DNA of 64,000 bases from Burkholderia pseudomultivorans (GTDB lineage: Bacteria > Pseudomonadota > Gammaproteobacteria > Burkholderiales > Burkholderiaceae): contig NZ_CP013378.1 of NCBI RefSeq assembly GCF_001718415.1, forward strand, positions 930,001 through 994,000. Direction: 5' to 3'. The notes below the pieces were generated by a model that had not been told where the DNA came from, did not search any database, and saw only the letters and a program-made list of their open reading frames with translations. A program made the position numbers and the translations under genes. This document shows, piece after piece, positions 36,039 through 44,247 of the stretch; positions within the stretch are counted from its first letter, which is position 1, and the number at the start of each line of letters is the position of its first letter.

Positions 36039-36971
36039 ATGACGATTCTGGTAATTGCAGAACACGACAACGCGTCGATCAAGGCCGCGACGCTGAACAC
36101 GGTGGCAGCGGCGCAGAAGATCGGCGGCGACATTCACGTGCTGGTCGCCGGTCACAACGCGCAGGGCGCAGCCGATGCGGCCGCGAAGATCGCCGGCGTG
36201 GCGAAGGTGCTGCTGGCCGATGCGCCGCAGCTCGAAGCGGGCCTCGCGGAAAACGTCGAAGCAACCGCGCTGAACATTGCGAAGGACTATTCGCACATCC
36301 TCGCGCCGGCGACTGCGTACGGCAAGAACATCGCACCGCGTATCGCCGCGAAGCTCGACGTCGCGCAGATCTCGGACATCACGGCGGTCGATTCGGCCGA
36401 CACGTTCGAGCGCCCGATCTACGCCGGCAACGCGATCGCGACGGTGCAGTCGAGCGACCCGATCAAGGTCATCACGGTGCGCGCGACGGGTTTCGATCCG
36501 GTCGCGGCCGAAGGCGGCAGCGCGTCGGTCGAGAAGATCGAAGCGGCGGCCGATGCAGGCAAGTCGCAGTTCGTCAGCCGTGAAGTGACGAAGCTGGACC
36601 GTCCTGAACTGACGTCGGCGAGCATCATTGTCTCGGGCGGCCGCGGCTTGGGCAGCGGCGAGAACTACACGAAGGTGCTGGAGCCGCTGGCGGACAAGCT
36701 GTCGGCCGCACTCGGTGCTTCGCGCGCGGCAGTGGACGCGGGCTACGTGCCGAACGACTACCAGGTCGGCCAGACCGGCAAGATCGTCGCACCGCAGCTG
36801 TACATCGCGGTCGGCATCTCAGGTGCGATCCAGCACCTGGCCGGCATGAAGGATTCGAAGGTGATCGTCGCGATCAACAAGGATCCAGAAGCACCGATCT
36901 TCAGCGTGGCCGACTATGGTCTCGTCGGCGATCTGTTCGCGCTCGTGCCGGAACTGGTCAACGAACTCTGA
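36039..36971 (+). CDS. etfA: Electron transfer flavoprotein subunit alpha
   Basis: A 310-aa ETF alpha subunit. The C-terminal FAD domain has the expected [31 protein letters not shown] and [16 protein letters not shown] segments. GGGAG precedes the ATG. It forms the FAD-containing heterodimer with EtfB just upstream and should serve the acyl-CoA dehydrogenases at 34081 and 26986. Confidence 0.95.
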   Translation: MTILVIAEHDNASIKAATLNTVAAAQKIGGDIHVLVAGHNAQGAADAAAKIAGVAKVLLADAPQLEAGLAENVEATALNIAKDYSHILAPATAYGKNIAPRIAAKLDVAQISDITAVDSADTFERPIYAGNAIATVQSSDPIKVITVRATGFDPVAAEGGSASVEKIEAAADAGKSQFVSREVTKLDRPELTSASIIVSGGRGLGSGENYTKVLEPLADKLSAALGASRAAVDAGYVPNDYQVGQTGKIVAPQLYIAVGISGAIQHLAGMKDSKVIVAINKDPEAPIFSVADYGLVGDLFALVPELVNEL

Positions 36972-36978
36972 CGGGAAC

Positions 36979-37006
36979 GGCTGCCGCAGCGCGACTGACG
37001 GCAGCC
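36979..37006. terminator. Intra-operon hairpin after etfA
   Basis: GGCTGCCG and CGGCAGCC form a perfect 8-bp stem with a 12-nt loop in the 71-bp gap between etfA and the hydratase. No T-tract follows. It may modulate read-through to the hydratase-transferase-lyase genes. Confidence 0.45.
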
Positions 37007-37042
37007 TTCACGACGCTTCAATCATCGAGAACGCGAAACGAC

Positions 37043-37912
37043 ATGACTGGCGAGCAACCCGAATCATTCGACGCGTGGATCGGCCGCCGCGAAGACAGCG
37101 CGGACCGCATCACGCCCGCGCCGATCCGCCTCCTGCGGGCTACGCTGGACGACGCCGAGCCGTCCGCGCTGCCGGACGTCCTGCCACCGCTGTGGCACTG
37201 GCTGTACTTTCTGCCCGGCGAGCGGCAGTCGAACATCGGCATCGACGGTCACCCGCGGCGCGGCGGCTTCCTGCCGCCGGTCGCGCTGCCGCGCCGCATG
37301 TGGGCCGGCGGGCGGCTGCAGTTCCTGCGTCCGCTTGCCGTGGATACGCCGATACAGCGCCGCTCCACGATCGCGAACGTGCAGAGCAAATCCGGCCGCA
37401 GCGGCCGGCTCGTATTCGTGACCGTGCTGCACGAGATCGGCGACGCGCAAGGCGTGGCGATCCGCGAAGAACAGGACATCGTCTATCGCGACGCGCCGCC
37501 GCCCGCCGCGGCCGGCACGCCGGCGCCCGCGCCACAGCCGGCGCCACAGCCGGCGCCGACCGACGAACAGTATTCGCGCATCGTCATCCCCGATCCGGTG
37601 CTGCTGATGCGCTTTTCCGCGCTCACCTTCAACGGCCACCGGATCCACTACGACCGGCCCTACGCGATGCACGAAGAAGGCTATCCGGGCCTGGTGGTGC
37701 ACGGCCCGCTGATCGCGATGCTGTTGATGGAGGAACTGCGCCGCAGGCACCCCGGCAAGACGATCCGCGCCTTCGACTTCAAGGCGGTCAGCCCGCTGTT
37801 CGACACCGCGCCGTTCACGGTGAACGGCAAGCTCGAAGGCCATACCGCGCGCGTGTGGGCGCGCGGCCCGCAAGGACAGCTGGCCATGCAGGCCAGCATC
37901 GAACTGGAATAG
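37043..37912 (+). CDS. Mesaconyl/itaconyl-CoA-hydratase-like protein
   Basis: A 289-aa protein with two hot-dog halves, like mesaconyl-C4-CoA hydratase and bacterial itaconyl-CoA hydratase (FAS1-type dehydratase/HTD2 group). The N-terminal half contains WHWLYFLPG and RMWAGGRLQFLRPL. The C-terminal hydratase motif is SALTFNGHRIHYD (192-204), followed by HGPLIAMLLMEE. An Ala/Pro/Gln-rich linker (about 152-173) joins the halves. With the CoA-transferase 10 bp and the CitE lyase 1.2 kb downstream it completes a transferase-hydratase-lyase set as in itaconate degradation. Confidence 0.85.
   Translation: MTGEQPESFDAWIGRREDSADRITPAPIRLLRATLDDAEPSALPDVLPPLWHWLYFLPGERQSNIGIDGHPRRGGFLPPVALPRRMWAGGRLQFLRPLAVDTPIQRRSTIANVQSKSGRSGRLVFVTVLHEIGDAQGVAIREEQDIVYRDAPPPAAAGTPAPAPQPAPQPAPTDEQYSRIVIPDPVLLMRFSALTFNGHRIHYDRPYAMHEEGYPGLVVHGPLIAMLLMEELRRRHPGKTIRAFDFKAVSPLFDTAPFTVNGKLEGHTARVWARGPQGQLAMQASIELE
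37529..37552 (+). repeat. Two tandem 12-bp repeats in the linker of the hydratase
   Basis: GCGCCACAGCCG occurs twice in a row and encodes APQPAPQP in the interdomain linker. Such repeats may vary in copy number between strains. Confidence 0.7.
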
Positions 37913-37922
37913 CGACCCGACC

Positions 37923-39122
37923 ATGCAAGCTCGCCAAGCTCAACCCGGCCCGCTGAGCGGGATGACCGTCGTCACGCTCGAACACGCGATCGCCGCGCCG
38001 TTCTGCACGCGCCAGCTCGCCGATCTCGGCGCGCGCGTGATCAAGGTGGAACGGCCCGGCGTCGGCGATTTCGCGCGCGCCTACGATCACCGCACGCGCG
38101 GCCTCGCGTCGCACTTCGTCTGGACCAACCGCTCGAAGGAAAGCCTCACGCTGGACCTGAAGCAAGCCGCTGCACAGGACGTGCTCGGCGAGCTCGTCGC
38201 GCAGGCCGACGTGCTGGTGCAGAACCTCGCACCGGGCGCCGCCGCGCGCATGGGGCTGTCGTTCGACGCGCTGCATGCCAAATATCCGCGCCTGATCGTC
38301 TGCGACATCTCCGGCTACGGCGGCGACGGCCCGTATCGCGACAAGAAAGCCTACGACCTGCTGATCCAGAGCGAGGCTGCGTTCCTGTCGATCACCGGCA
38401 CGCCCGACGAACCGTGCAAGGCCGGCAATTCGATCGCCGATATCGCGGCCGGCATGTACGCGTACACGGGCATCCTCAGCGCGCTGCTGCAGCGCGGCGT
38501 CACGGGCAAAGGCTCGCACGTGGAAATCTCGATGCTCGAGGCGCTCGCCGAGTGGATGGGCTTCCCGATGTACTACGCGTACGACGGCCAGCAGCCGCCC
38601 GGCCGCAACGGCGCGGCACACGCGACCATCTACCCGTACGGGCCGTTTACGGCCGGCGACGGCCGCGTCGTGATGCTGGGCCTGCAGAACGAGCGCGAGT
38701 GGAAGGTGTTCTGCGATATCGTGCTGCGCCGCCCGGACCTTGCGACCGACCCGCGTTTCGACGCGAACGTGCGCCGCTCGGAGAACCGCGCGAGCCTGAA
38801 GGCCGTGATCGAGCAGGTGTTTGCCGATCTCACCGCGCAGGACGTGATCGCGCGGCTCGACGAAGCGCAGATCGCGAATGCCGCCGTCAACCAGGTCGGC
38901 GATCTGTGGACGCACCCGCAGCTGCATGCGCGCGGCCGCTTCCGCACCGTCGGTTCGCCGGCCGGCGAACTGCAGGCGCTGCTGCCGCCCGCCACGATCG
39001 ACAGCTTCGACGTGTGCATGGATCCGGTGCCCGCGCTCGGCGAACACAGCACGGCGATCCTGCGCGAACTGGGGCGCAGCGACGCCGATATCGAACAATT
39101 GCGCGCCGACGGCGTAATCTGA
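37923..39122 (+). CDS. CaiB/BaiF CoA-transferase, itaconate/mesaconate type
   Basis: A 399-aa family III CoA-transferase. The segment KKAYDLLIQSEAAFLSITG, with candidate catalytic Asp145, resembles the succinyl-CoA-dependent itaconate/mesaconate/citramalate CoA-transferases. It starts 10 bp after the hydratase and ends 3 bp before the CitE-type lyase, a very tight cluster. Likely role: transfer CoA from succinyl-CoA to a C5 dicarboxylate. Exact acceptor is inferred from context only. Confidence 0.88.
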   Translation: MQARQAQPGPLSGMTVVTLEHAIAAPFCTRQLADLGARVIKVERPGVGDFARAYDHRTRGLASHFVWTNRSKESLTLDLKQAAAQDVLGELVAQADVLVQNLAPGAAARMGLSFDALHAKYPRLIVCDISGYGGDGPYRDKKAYDLLIQSEAAFLSITGTPDEPCKAGNSIADIAAGMYAYTGILSALLQRGVTGKGSHVEISMLEALAEWMGFPMYYAYDGQQPPGRNGAAHATIYPYGPFTAGDGRVVMLGLQNEREWKVFCDIVLRRPDLATDPRFDANVRRSENRASLKAVIEQVFADLTAQDVIARLDEAQIANAAVNQVGDLWTHPQLHARGRFRTVGSPAGELQALLPPATIDSFDVCMDPVPALGEHSTAILRELGRSDADIEQLRADGVI

Positions 39123-39125
39123 GCC

Positions 39126-39986
39126 ATGACGACCTCTCCTTCCCCCGTACTGCATGCGCGCAGCCTGCTGTTCGTGCCCGCCACGCGTCCCGAGCGCTTT
39201 GCAAAGGCGTTCGATACGGCCGCCGACTGCATCGTCATCGACCTCGAAGACGCGGTGCCCGAAGGCAGCAAGGACGACGCGCGCGCGCAGCTTTCGCGGC
39301 ACCTGCCGCAGTTCACGCCCGAGCAGCGCGCGCGCACCGTGGTGCGCGTGAACGCCGTCGGCACGCCGTGGCACGACACGGATCTCGCGTTGCTGCGCGA
39401 CTGGACCGCGCAAGGCGTCGCGGTGATGCTGCCGAAATCGGAAGACGCGCAAGCGCTGCGCCGCGTCGCGCAGCAGCTCGGCGAGGCGGCGCGCCTCGTC
39501 GCGCTGATCGAATCGCTGGCCGGGCTCGATGCGGCCGATGCGCTTGCGCGCGATCCGCAGGTCGTGCGTCTCGCGTTCGGCCATCTCGACTTCCAGCTCG
39601 ATCTCGGCATGCGCGCGTCGCCCGATGAACCGGAGCTGGCGTTCGCACGCAACGCGCTCGTGGCCGCGTCGCGCCGCGCACAGCTGCCCGCGCCGATCGA
39701 CGGTGTGACGACGCGCACCGACGATGCGCAACGGCTGGCCGCCGACGCGCAGCGTGCACGCGCGTTCGGCTTCGGCGGCAAGCTGTGCATCCACCCCGCG
39801 CAGGTCGGCGGCGTGAACGATGCGATGGGTTATTCGGACGAAGAGCATGCGTGGGCGCGCCGCGTGCTCGACGAAGCCGCGAAGCACGGCGGCGCGGCGT
39901 TCAGCCTCGACGGCCGCATGGTCGACCTGCCCGTGATCCGCGCGGCCGAGGCAATCGTCGCGAGCGTGCGGAAGCCGGCGCGATAA
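39126..39986 (+). CDS. CitE-type CoA-ester lyase (citramalyl-CoA-lyase-like)
   Basis: A 286-aa HpcH/HpaI-fold lyase. Family motifs are LLFVPATRPER (14-24), DLEDAVPEG (39-47), metal Glu129 (LIES), FGHLDFQLDLG with metal Asp155, and GGKLCIHPAQV. Unlike the CitE-like protein at 25579 it keeps the full metal site. It would cleave citramalyl-CoA or a similar 3-hydroxyacyl-CoA into acetyl-CoA and an oxo acid such as pyruvate. It is the last gene of the operon and is followed by a strong bidirectional terminator. Confidence 0.88.
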   Translation: MTTSPSPVLHARSLLFVPATRPERFAKAFDTAADCIVIDLEDAVPEGSKDDARAQLSRHLPQFTPEQRARTVVRVNAVGTPWHDTDLALLRDWTAQGVAVMLPKSEDAQALRRVAQQLGEAARLVALIESLAGLDAADALARDPQVVRLAFGHLDFQLDLGMRASPDEPELAFARNALVAASRRAQLPAPIDGVTTRTDDAQRLAADAQRARAFGFGGKLCIHPAQVGGVNDAMGYSDEEHAWARRVLDEAAKHGGAAFSLDGRMVDLPVIRAAEAIVASVRKPAR

Positions 39987-40035
39987 GCTTAGCGGCTCGC
40001 TGGCGTCGGCCTCGAATCCGCACGCCGATGAAAAA

Positions 40036-40068
40036 ACGGGCGGCGTCCGGTATTCCGGCGCCGCCCGT
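40036..40068. terminator. Bidirectional rho-independent terminator
   Basis: ACGGGCGGCGTCCGG and CCGGCGCCGCCCGT form a 14-bp GC-rich stem with one bulge and a TATT loop. It is flanked by an A-run (40031-40036) on the left and TTGTCTT on the right, so it can stop both convergent operons (lyase, plus; MmgE/PrpD, minus). This is the clearest terminator in the window. Confidence 0.85.
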
Positions 40069-40139
40069 TGTCTTGCATCGTCTCGCATCGCCGCAGCGGC
40101 CGCCCGGAACGCACACACCGCTCCGGACGACCGCCCCGC

Positions 40140-41564
40140 TCAGCCTTCCACCGCCCACATGGCAGTCAGCTCCGCCGCCTTCGTCGCCGGATTCAGCTCA
40201 CGCAGCGCGGCCAGCAGCGCACGCGCGCGCTCGGCGCCCAGCACGTCGGTCGTCAGGTCCATGAACTTCGCATCCTGCTCGTGCTCCGGCATCGGATTCG
40301 TGTCGGTGCCGATCGGATCGCCGACGAACACGTGCTCGGTGCGCCCGTCCTTGAACGTGACGGTCACGTCGGCGACGAACTTGCCGGGATACTGTTTCTC
40401 GAGCTCGGGCGCCTCGCTGATGCGGATGCTGCGCGCGATCTCGATCACGGGCGCCATGTCGATCTTGCCGGCCAGGTAGTCGCGATGGACCGGATAACCG
40501 TTGCCCTTGCCGAGCAGCGTGAACGCTGCCTGGATCGGCAGGCTGAACTGCACGTGCTCGATGTTCTTCGGCGTATACGCATTGACGTTGGCTGTGCCGA
40601 CGACGACGTTGAAGTGCGGCGTGATTTTCAGGTGGATGTCGGCGATCTCGTCGCGGCGCGCCGCGAACGGCCGCAGCGCGTCGATGTACGCGTGCGTGCA
40701 GTAGCACGCGCAATACGCCTTGAGCCACACGGTGCCGATCTCGAACGGCCGATCGAGGTCGAAGCGCCGCTCGGCGTTGTCGCCGGCCGTGCGCTGCAGG
40801 AAGGTGCGGAAGAAGCCCTTGTTGCCGCTCAGGAACGCACGCGGGCCCGTGATGCCCGCGTGCGCCATGTCGGCCGCCGCCATCCCGTTGCGCGTGCCGA
40901 TGCCCGCGTGGATGCGCTTGATCGAGCCGCCGGTCGACGTGTATTCGGTCGTGCCCGACACGTGGCTCAGCGCGATCGCGAGCGCGTGCAGCGTGGTCTC
41001 CGCGTCGAAGCCGCGCAGCTTGGCCGCCACGGCCGCCGCGCCGAAGTTGGACAGCGTCGCGTGCGGGTGATAGCCGCGCTGCAGCAGTTCGGGCGCGGCA
41101 AGCAGGCCGATGCGCGCATAGACTTCGTAGCCGGCCACCATCGCGACGATCACCTCCTCGAGCGATGCGCCGAGTTCCTCGCCGATCGCGAGCGCGGCCG
41201 GAATCACGCAGCTGCCGGGATGGCTGTAGCTCGGGCCGTGCGCGTCGTCGTACTCGAAGCCGTGCCCGTACGAACCGTTGACGAACGCGGCATCGGCCGC
41301 GCTCATCGTCAGCGCCGACGCACTCACGCGGCTTTTGCCCGGACGCTGCCCGGCCTTCGCGTAGGCGAGCAGCTGCTCGGACCACGGCATTTTCGAAATG
41401 CCGACCTGCAATGCGATCTGGTCGCGCATCAGGCGGTTGACGCCGGCCAGCGCGCGCGCCTCGAGGTGCTCGTATTTCAGTTTCTGGATGAAACGCACCA
41501 CCGCTTGCTCGAGCGGCGGGCAGTTGTCCGGCGCGACGGAGCGGGTCTCGCGGGTGACAGTCAT
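40140..41564 (-). CDS. MmgE/PrpD family protein
   Basis: A 474-aa MmgE/PrpD-family protein. The family holds 2-methylcitrate dehydratase and cis-aconitate decarboxylase, which act on tricarboxylates. ATG 41564 is preferred because CAGGAG precedes it; the frame to 41870 overlaps the upstream gene. It is the last gene of the minus-strand run ECH-ALDH-ALDH-ADH-PrpD-PrpD and is 59 bp after its paralogue. Regions such as AAFVNGSYGHGFEYDDAHGP near residue 90 are family-typical. Specific substrate is unknown; possibly a hydroxy- or unsaturated dicarboxylate. Confidence 0.82.
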   Translation of the reverse strand: MTVTRETRSVAPDNCPPLEQAVVRFIQKLKYEHLEARALAGVNRLMRDQIALQVGISKMPWSEQLLAYAKAGQRPGKSRVSASALTMSAADAAFVNGSYGHGFEYDDAHGPSYSHPGSCVIPAALAIGEELGASLEEVIVAMVAGYEVYARIGLLAAPELLQRGYHPHATLSNFGAAAVAAKLRGFDAETTLHALAIALSHVSGTTEYTSTGGSIKRIHAGIGTRNGMAAADMAHAGITGPRAFLSGNKGFFRTFLQRTAGDNAERRFDLDRPFEIGTVWLKAYCACYCTHAYIDALRPFAARRDEIADIHLKITPHFNVVVGTANVNAYTPKNIEHVQFSLPIQAAFTLLGKGNGYPVHRDYLAGKIDMAPVIEIARSIRISEAPELEKQYPGKFVADVTVTFKDGRTEHVFVGDPIGTDTNPMPEHEQDAKFMDLTTDVLGAERARALLAALRELNPATKAAELTAMWAVEG

Positions 41565-41623
41565 GAAAGTCTCCTGAATGATCGAATGGTAAATGGCCCG
41601 GCTCTCGCGCGGGCCATGAAAAA

Positions 41624-43078
41624 TCATGCGGGGCAGGTGCGGTCCGGCGAAGCCGGCCGGACTGCCGATTCCTCCCCGGACGGCACGAGCGGATCGAGCA
41701 ACACCGCCGCGACGTCTTCCACCGCGTCGAGATGCAGGATGTCGTCGATCATCCGGTCGACGGTCTGCTGCGGCAGGTCGATCGCCGAATACGGCACGCA
41801 CAGCCTGAACTTGGCGATGAAGTCCTGCTCCGTGAACGGATTGCGCGGATGGCCCTTCACGTATATGCACTCTTTCGCCAGCGTGCGCCCGTCATGCAGC
41901 GTGACGGTCATGCGCGCACCCCAGTCGGACACGTCGGGGTTTTCCGCGGCCGTGATGCGCGTCATCAGCTCGCGCACCTCGGGCCGCCGGCGCGCGGCTT
42001 CGCTGTACGACTCGAGGAACACCTTGTCGTCGAACGCCGCGATGGCGACCACGTACGGCAGGCTGAACTGGCACTCCGGCACCGTGACCGGGTGCCACTT
42101 CTTGTCCTGCGGCTCGCACACCGCGCGCCAGCCCGGCGTCGAGGTCTCGATATGGATGCCGGCGATCTCGGCCGCGCCGAAGCGGTGTGCGCGCATCAGT
42201 TCGCGAATCGCGTCGATCGACGAATGCGAGAAATAGCACGCGCTGTAGCCCTTGGTGATGATGTTCTCCATCTCCCAGTGCTCGCCAAGCGCATGCAGGA
42301 TGAAGTCGGGATCGGTCTCCCAGCGCGCGGTGCCCAGATACCCTTTCGGCCCGGTCAGCACCTCGGCGCGCGGCCCGGTGATGCCGCGCTGGGCCAGCTG
42401 GCAGCACGTGATCGCGGCCTGGCTGACGAGCCCGTGATGCATGCGCACCATCAGCGTGGCCGGCGAATAGATGCCCATCGTATTGGGCTGCGTCATGGTC
42501 CGCGCGATGCCTTGCGCGTTTTCGAGCTGGTCCTGCGTCAGCCCGAGCAGCTTGCCGACGGCCGCGACCGCGCCGAAGATGTAATGGCCGCCGCATTCGT
42601 GATGCTTGATCGCGCGGTTGATCACCTTGTACGCGGTGCCGAGCCGCACCAGGATCTCCTGTCCGACGGCCATCGCCGCGAGGAATTCCTTGCCCGATAC
42701 CTTGCCGCGCAGGCCGGTGGCGGCGAGCAGCGTCGGCACCACGTATTCGGTCACATGCCCGGCTTCCTCGTGCAGGTCGCCGCAATCCATCGCGCGCGGC
42801 ATCGGGCCCATCGCGAGCGCCGCCTCGTGCGCCGGCACGCGGCCGCCGTAGAACGGCAGCGGCGTCTGCGGATTGCCGCCGCGCTCCTTGACGAGCGACA
42901 CGATCTCCGGAATGCCCTCCATCGCCGAGCCGCCGATGGTCACGCCCATCGCGTCGAGCAGCGTCTGCCGCGCATGGCGCGCCACGCCGGCCGGCAGGTC
43001 GTCGTACTGCGTCTGCAGTGCCATCCGGCACAGCGTGGCCATCGGATCCTCGATCCCCTGGCGTTCGAATCTCGCCAT
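41624..43078 (-). CDS. MmgE/PrpD family protein
   Basis: A 484-aa MmgE/PrpD-family protein, a paralogue of the next gene (40140) and of that at 48595. It contains AMDCGDLHEEAGHVTEYVVP near residue 95, typical of the family's active-site lid region. It may be a dehydratase, decarboxylase or isomerase on a branched dicarboxylic intermediate. It lies 43 bp after the alcohol dehydrogenase and is probably co-transcribed with it. Why two different PrpD-type proteins are needed side by side is open; they could form a heteromer. Confidence 0.82.
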   Translation of the reverse strand: MARFERQGIEDPMATLCRMALQTQYDDLPAGVARHARQTLLDAMGVTIGGSAMEGIPEIVSLVKERGGNPQTPLPFYGGRVPAHEAALAMGPMPRAMDCGDLHEEAGHVTEYVVPTLLAATGLRGKVSGKEFLAAMAVGQEILVRLGTAYKVINRAIKHHECGGHYIFGAVAAVGKLLGLTQDQLENAQGIARTMTQPNTMGIYSPATLMVRMHHGLVSQAAITCCQLAQRGITGPRAEVLTGPKGYLGTARWETDPDFILHALGEHWEMENIITKGYSACYFSHSSIDAIRELMRAHRFGAAEIAGIHIETSTPGWRAVCEPQDKKWHPVTVPECQFSLPYVVAIAAFDDKVFLESYSEAARRRPEVRELMTRITAAENPDVSDWGARMTVTLHDGRTLAKECIYVKGHPRNPFTEQDFIAKFRLCVPYSAIDLPQQTVDRMIDDILHLDAVEDVAAVLLDPLVPSGEESAVRPASPDRTCPA

Positions 43079-43121
43079 GCTTCTGTCTCCTCGTCTCTCG
43101 ACGTGTCTCGCGACGGTGCGC

Positions 43122-44192
43122 TCAGAACACGAACACGCCCTTGCCGCCCGCCTGCGCGTCGAACTGCCGGTAGGCCTCGTCGGCCTGCTCGAGCTGCCAG
43201 CGATCGGTGAACAGCTTGTCGACGTCCACGCCGTGATCGGCGACGAAGTGGATGCAGTCCTTCATGCCGACTTCCGAGAACGTATAGGAGCCGAGGATCG
43301 TGCGCTGCTTGCCGATCACGTCCTTCATCCCGTCGACGTTGAGGTTGCCGCCCACGGCCACCAGCGCGATCCGCCCCCACGGGCGCGTGCTGCGCACCGC
43401 CTGCTGCTTCGGCACGTCGCCGCCCGCGCAGTCCATCGCGCAGGTCACGCCGAGACCACCGGTGAGCTTCTGGATCTCCTCGATCGGGTCCTGCCGGCTG
43501 CCGTCGATCACGTGGGCCGCGCCGAAATCCTTCGCGCGCGCGACGCGATCGGCCGCGATATCGACGCCGATCACCTCGACGCCCATCGCTGCGGCCAGCT
43601 GCACGGCCGACAGGCCGACCGGGCCCAGCCCAAACACCGCGAGCGTGTCGCGCGCGCTGATGCCGAGGCGCAGCAGCGCGCCCCACGCCGTGCCGGTGCC
43701 GCAGGAAATCGCGGCGCCGGTGGCGTACGACACTTCGTCGGGCAGATGGACCAGCGAGGTCGCGGGCACCTTCATGTAGTGCGCGTGGCCGCCGTGCTTG
43801 ATCACGCCGTGGATGTCCGCGCCGTGGCTGCACATCTGCGTCCAGCCGGTGCGGCAGTGATCGCAGTGCATGCAGCCTTCGTAGTGGAACACCGCGACGC
43901 GATCGCCGACCTTGAACGCGCGCGGATCGACGGCCGAACCGACCGCGACGATCCGCCCGCACGGCTCGTGACCGCCGATGATCGGCGTGTCCTCCGACAT
44001 GCCGCGCGACGCGAGATCCTTGAAGCCCAGCGAGCGGATCACGTCGGCCGGCTTGTTGCGGTAGAAATGCAGGTCGCTGCCGCACATGCCCGACGCCTTC
44101 ATTTCGATCACGGCATCGGCGGGGCCGGGCGTCGGATCGTCGAAATCGAGAATCTCCAGCCTGCGTTCGCCTCTGAAAACCACGCCTTTCAT
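43122..44192 (-). CDS. Zinc-dependent alcohol dehydrogenase
   Basis: A 356-aa medium-chain dehydrogenase with catalytic zinc ligands Cys37, His75 and Glu76 (GGHEP), structural-zinc cysteines around CMHCDHC, and the Rossmann motif GLGPVG. It shares MKASGMCGSDLHFYR and most of its length with the ADH at 10965 and is plainly a paralogue, with a five-residue insertion before the zinc His. It lies between an ALDH (upstream, 55 bp) and MmgE/PrpD on the minus strand, so alcohol and aldehyde oxidation steps are again coupled. Confidence 0.9.
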   Translation of the reverse strand: MKGVVFRGERRLEILDFDDPTPGPADAVIEMKASGMCGSDLHFYRNKPADVIRSLGFKDLASRGMSEDTPIIGGHEPCGRIVAVGSAVDPRAFKVGDRVAVFHYEGCMHCDHCRTGWTQMCSHGADIHGVIKHGGHAHYMKVPATSLVHLPDEVSYATGAAISCGTGTAWGALLRLGISARDTLAVFGLGPVGLSAVQLAAAMGVEVIGVDIAADRVARAKDFGAAHVIDGSRQDPIEEIQKLTGGLGVTCAMDCAGGDVPKQQAVRSTRPWGRIALVAVGGNLNVDGMKDVIGKQRTILGSYTFSEVGMKDCIHFVADHGVDVDKLFTDRWQLEQADEAYRQFDAQAGGKGVFVF

Positions 44193-44247
44193 GTCTTGTG
44201 TCTCCTGTGCCTGCGGGAATGCGGTCGTGACGCGGCGCCGTGCCGGC

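Noticed and set aside
37815..40118. 767-aa open frame on the minus strand
   Set aside because: It is antisense to the hydratase, CoA-transferase and CitE genes, is Arg/His-rich with no motifs, and is a GC-driven shadow frame.
40068..42236. 722-aa open frame on the plus strand
   Set aside because: It is antisense to the two MmgE/PrpD genes and has shadow-type composition without a ribosome site or family motifs.
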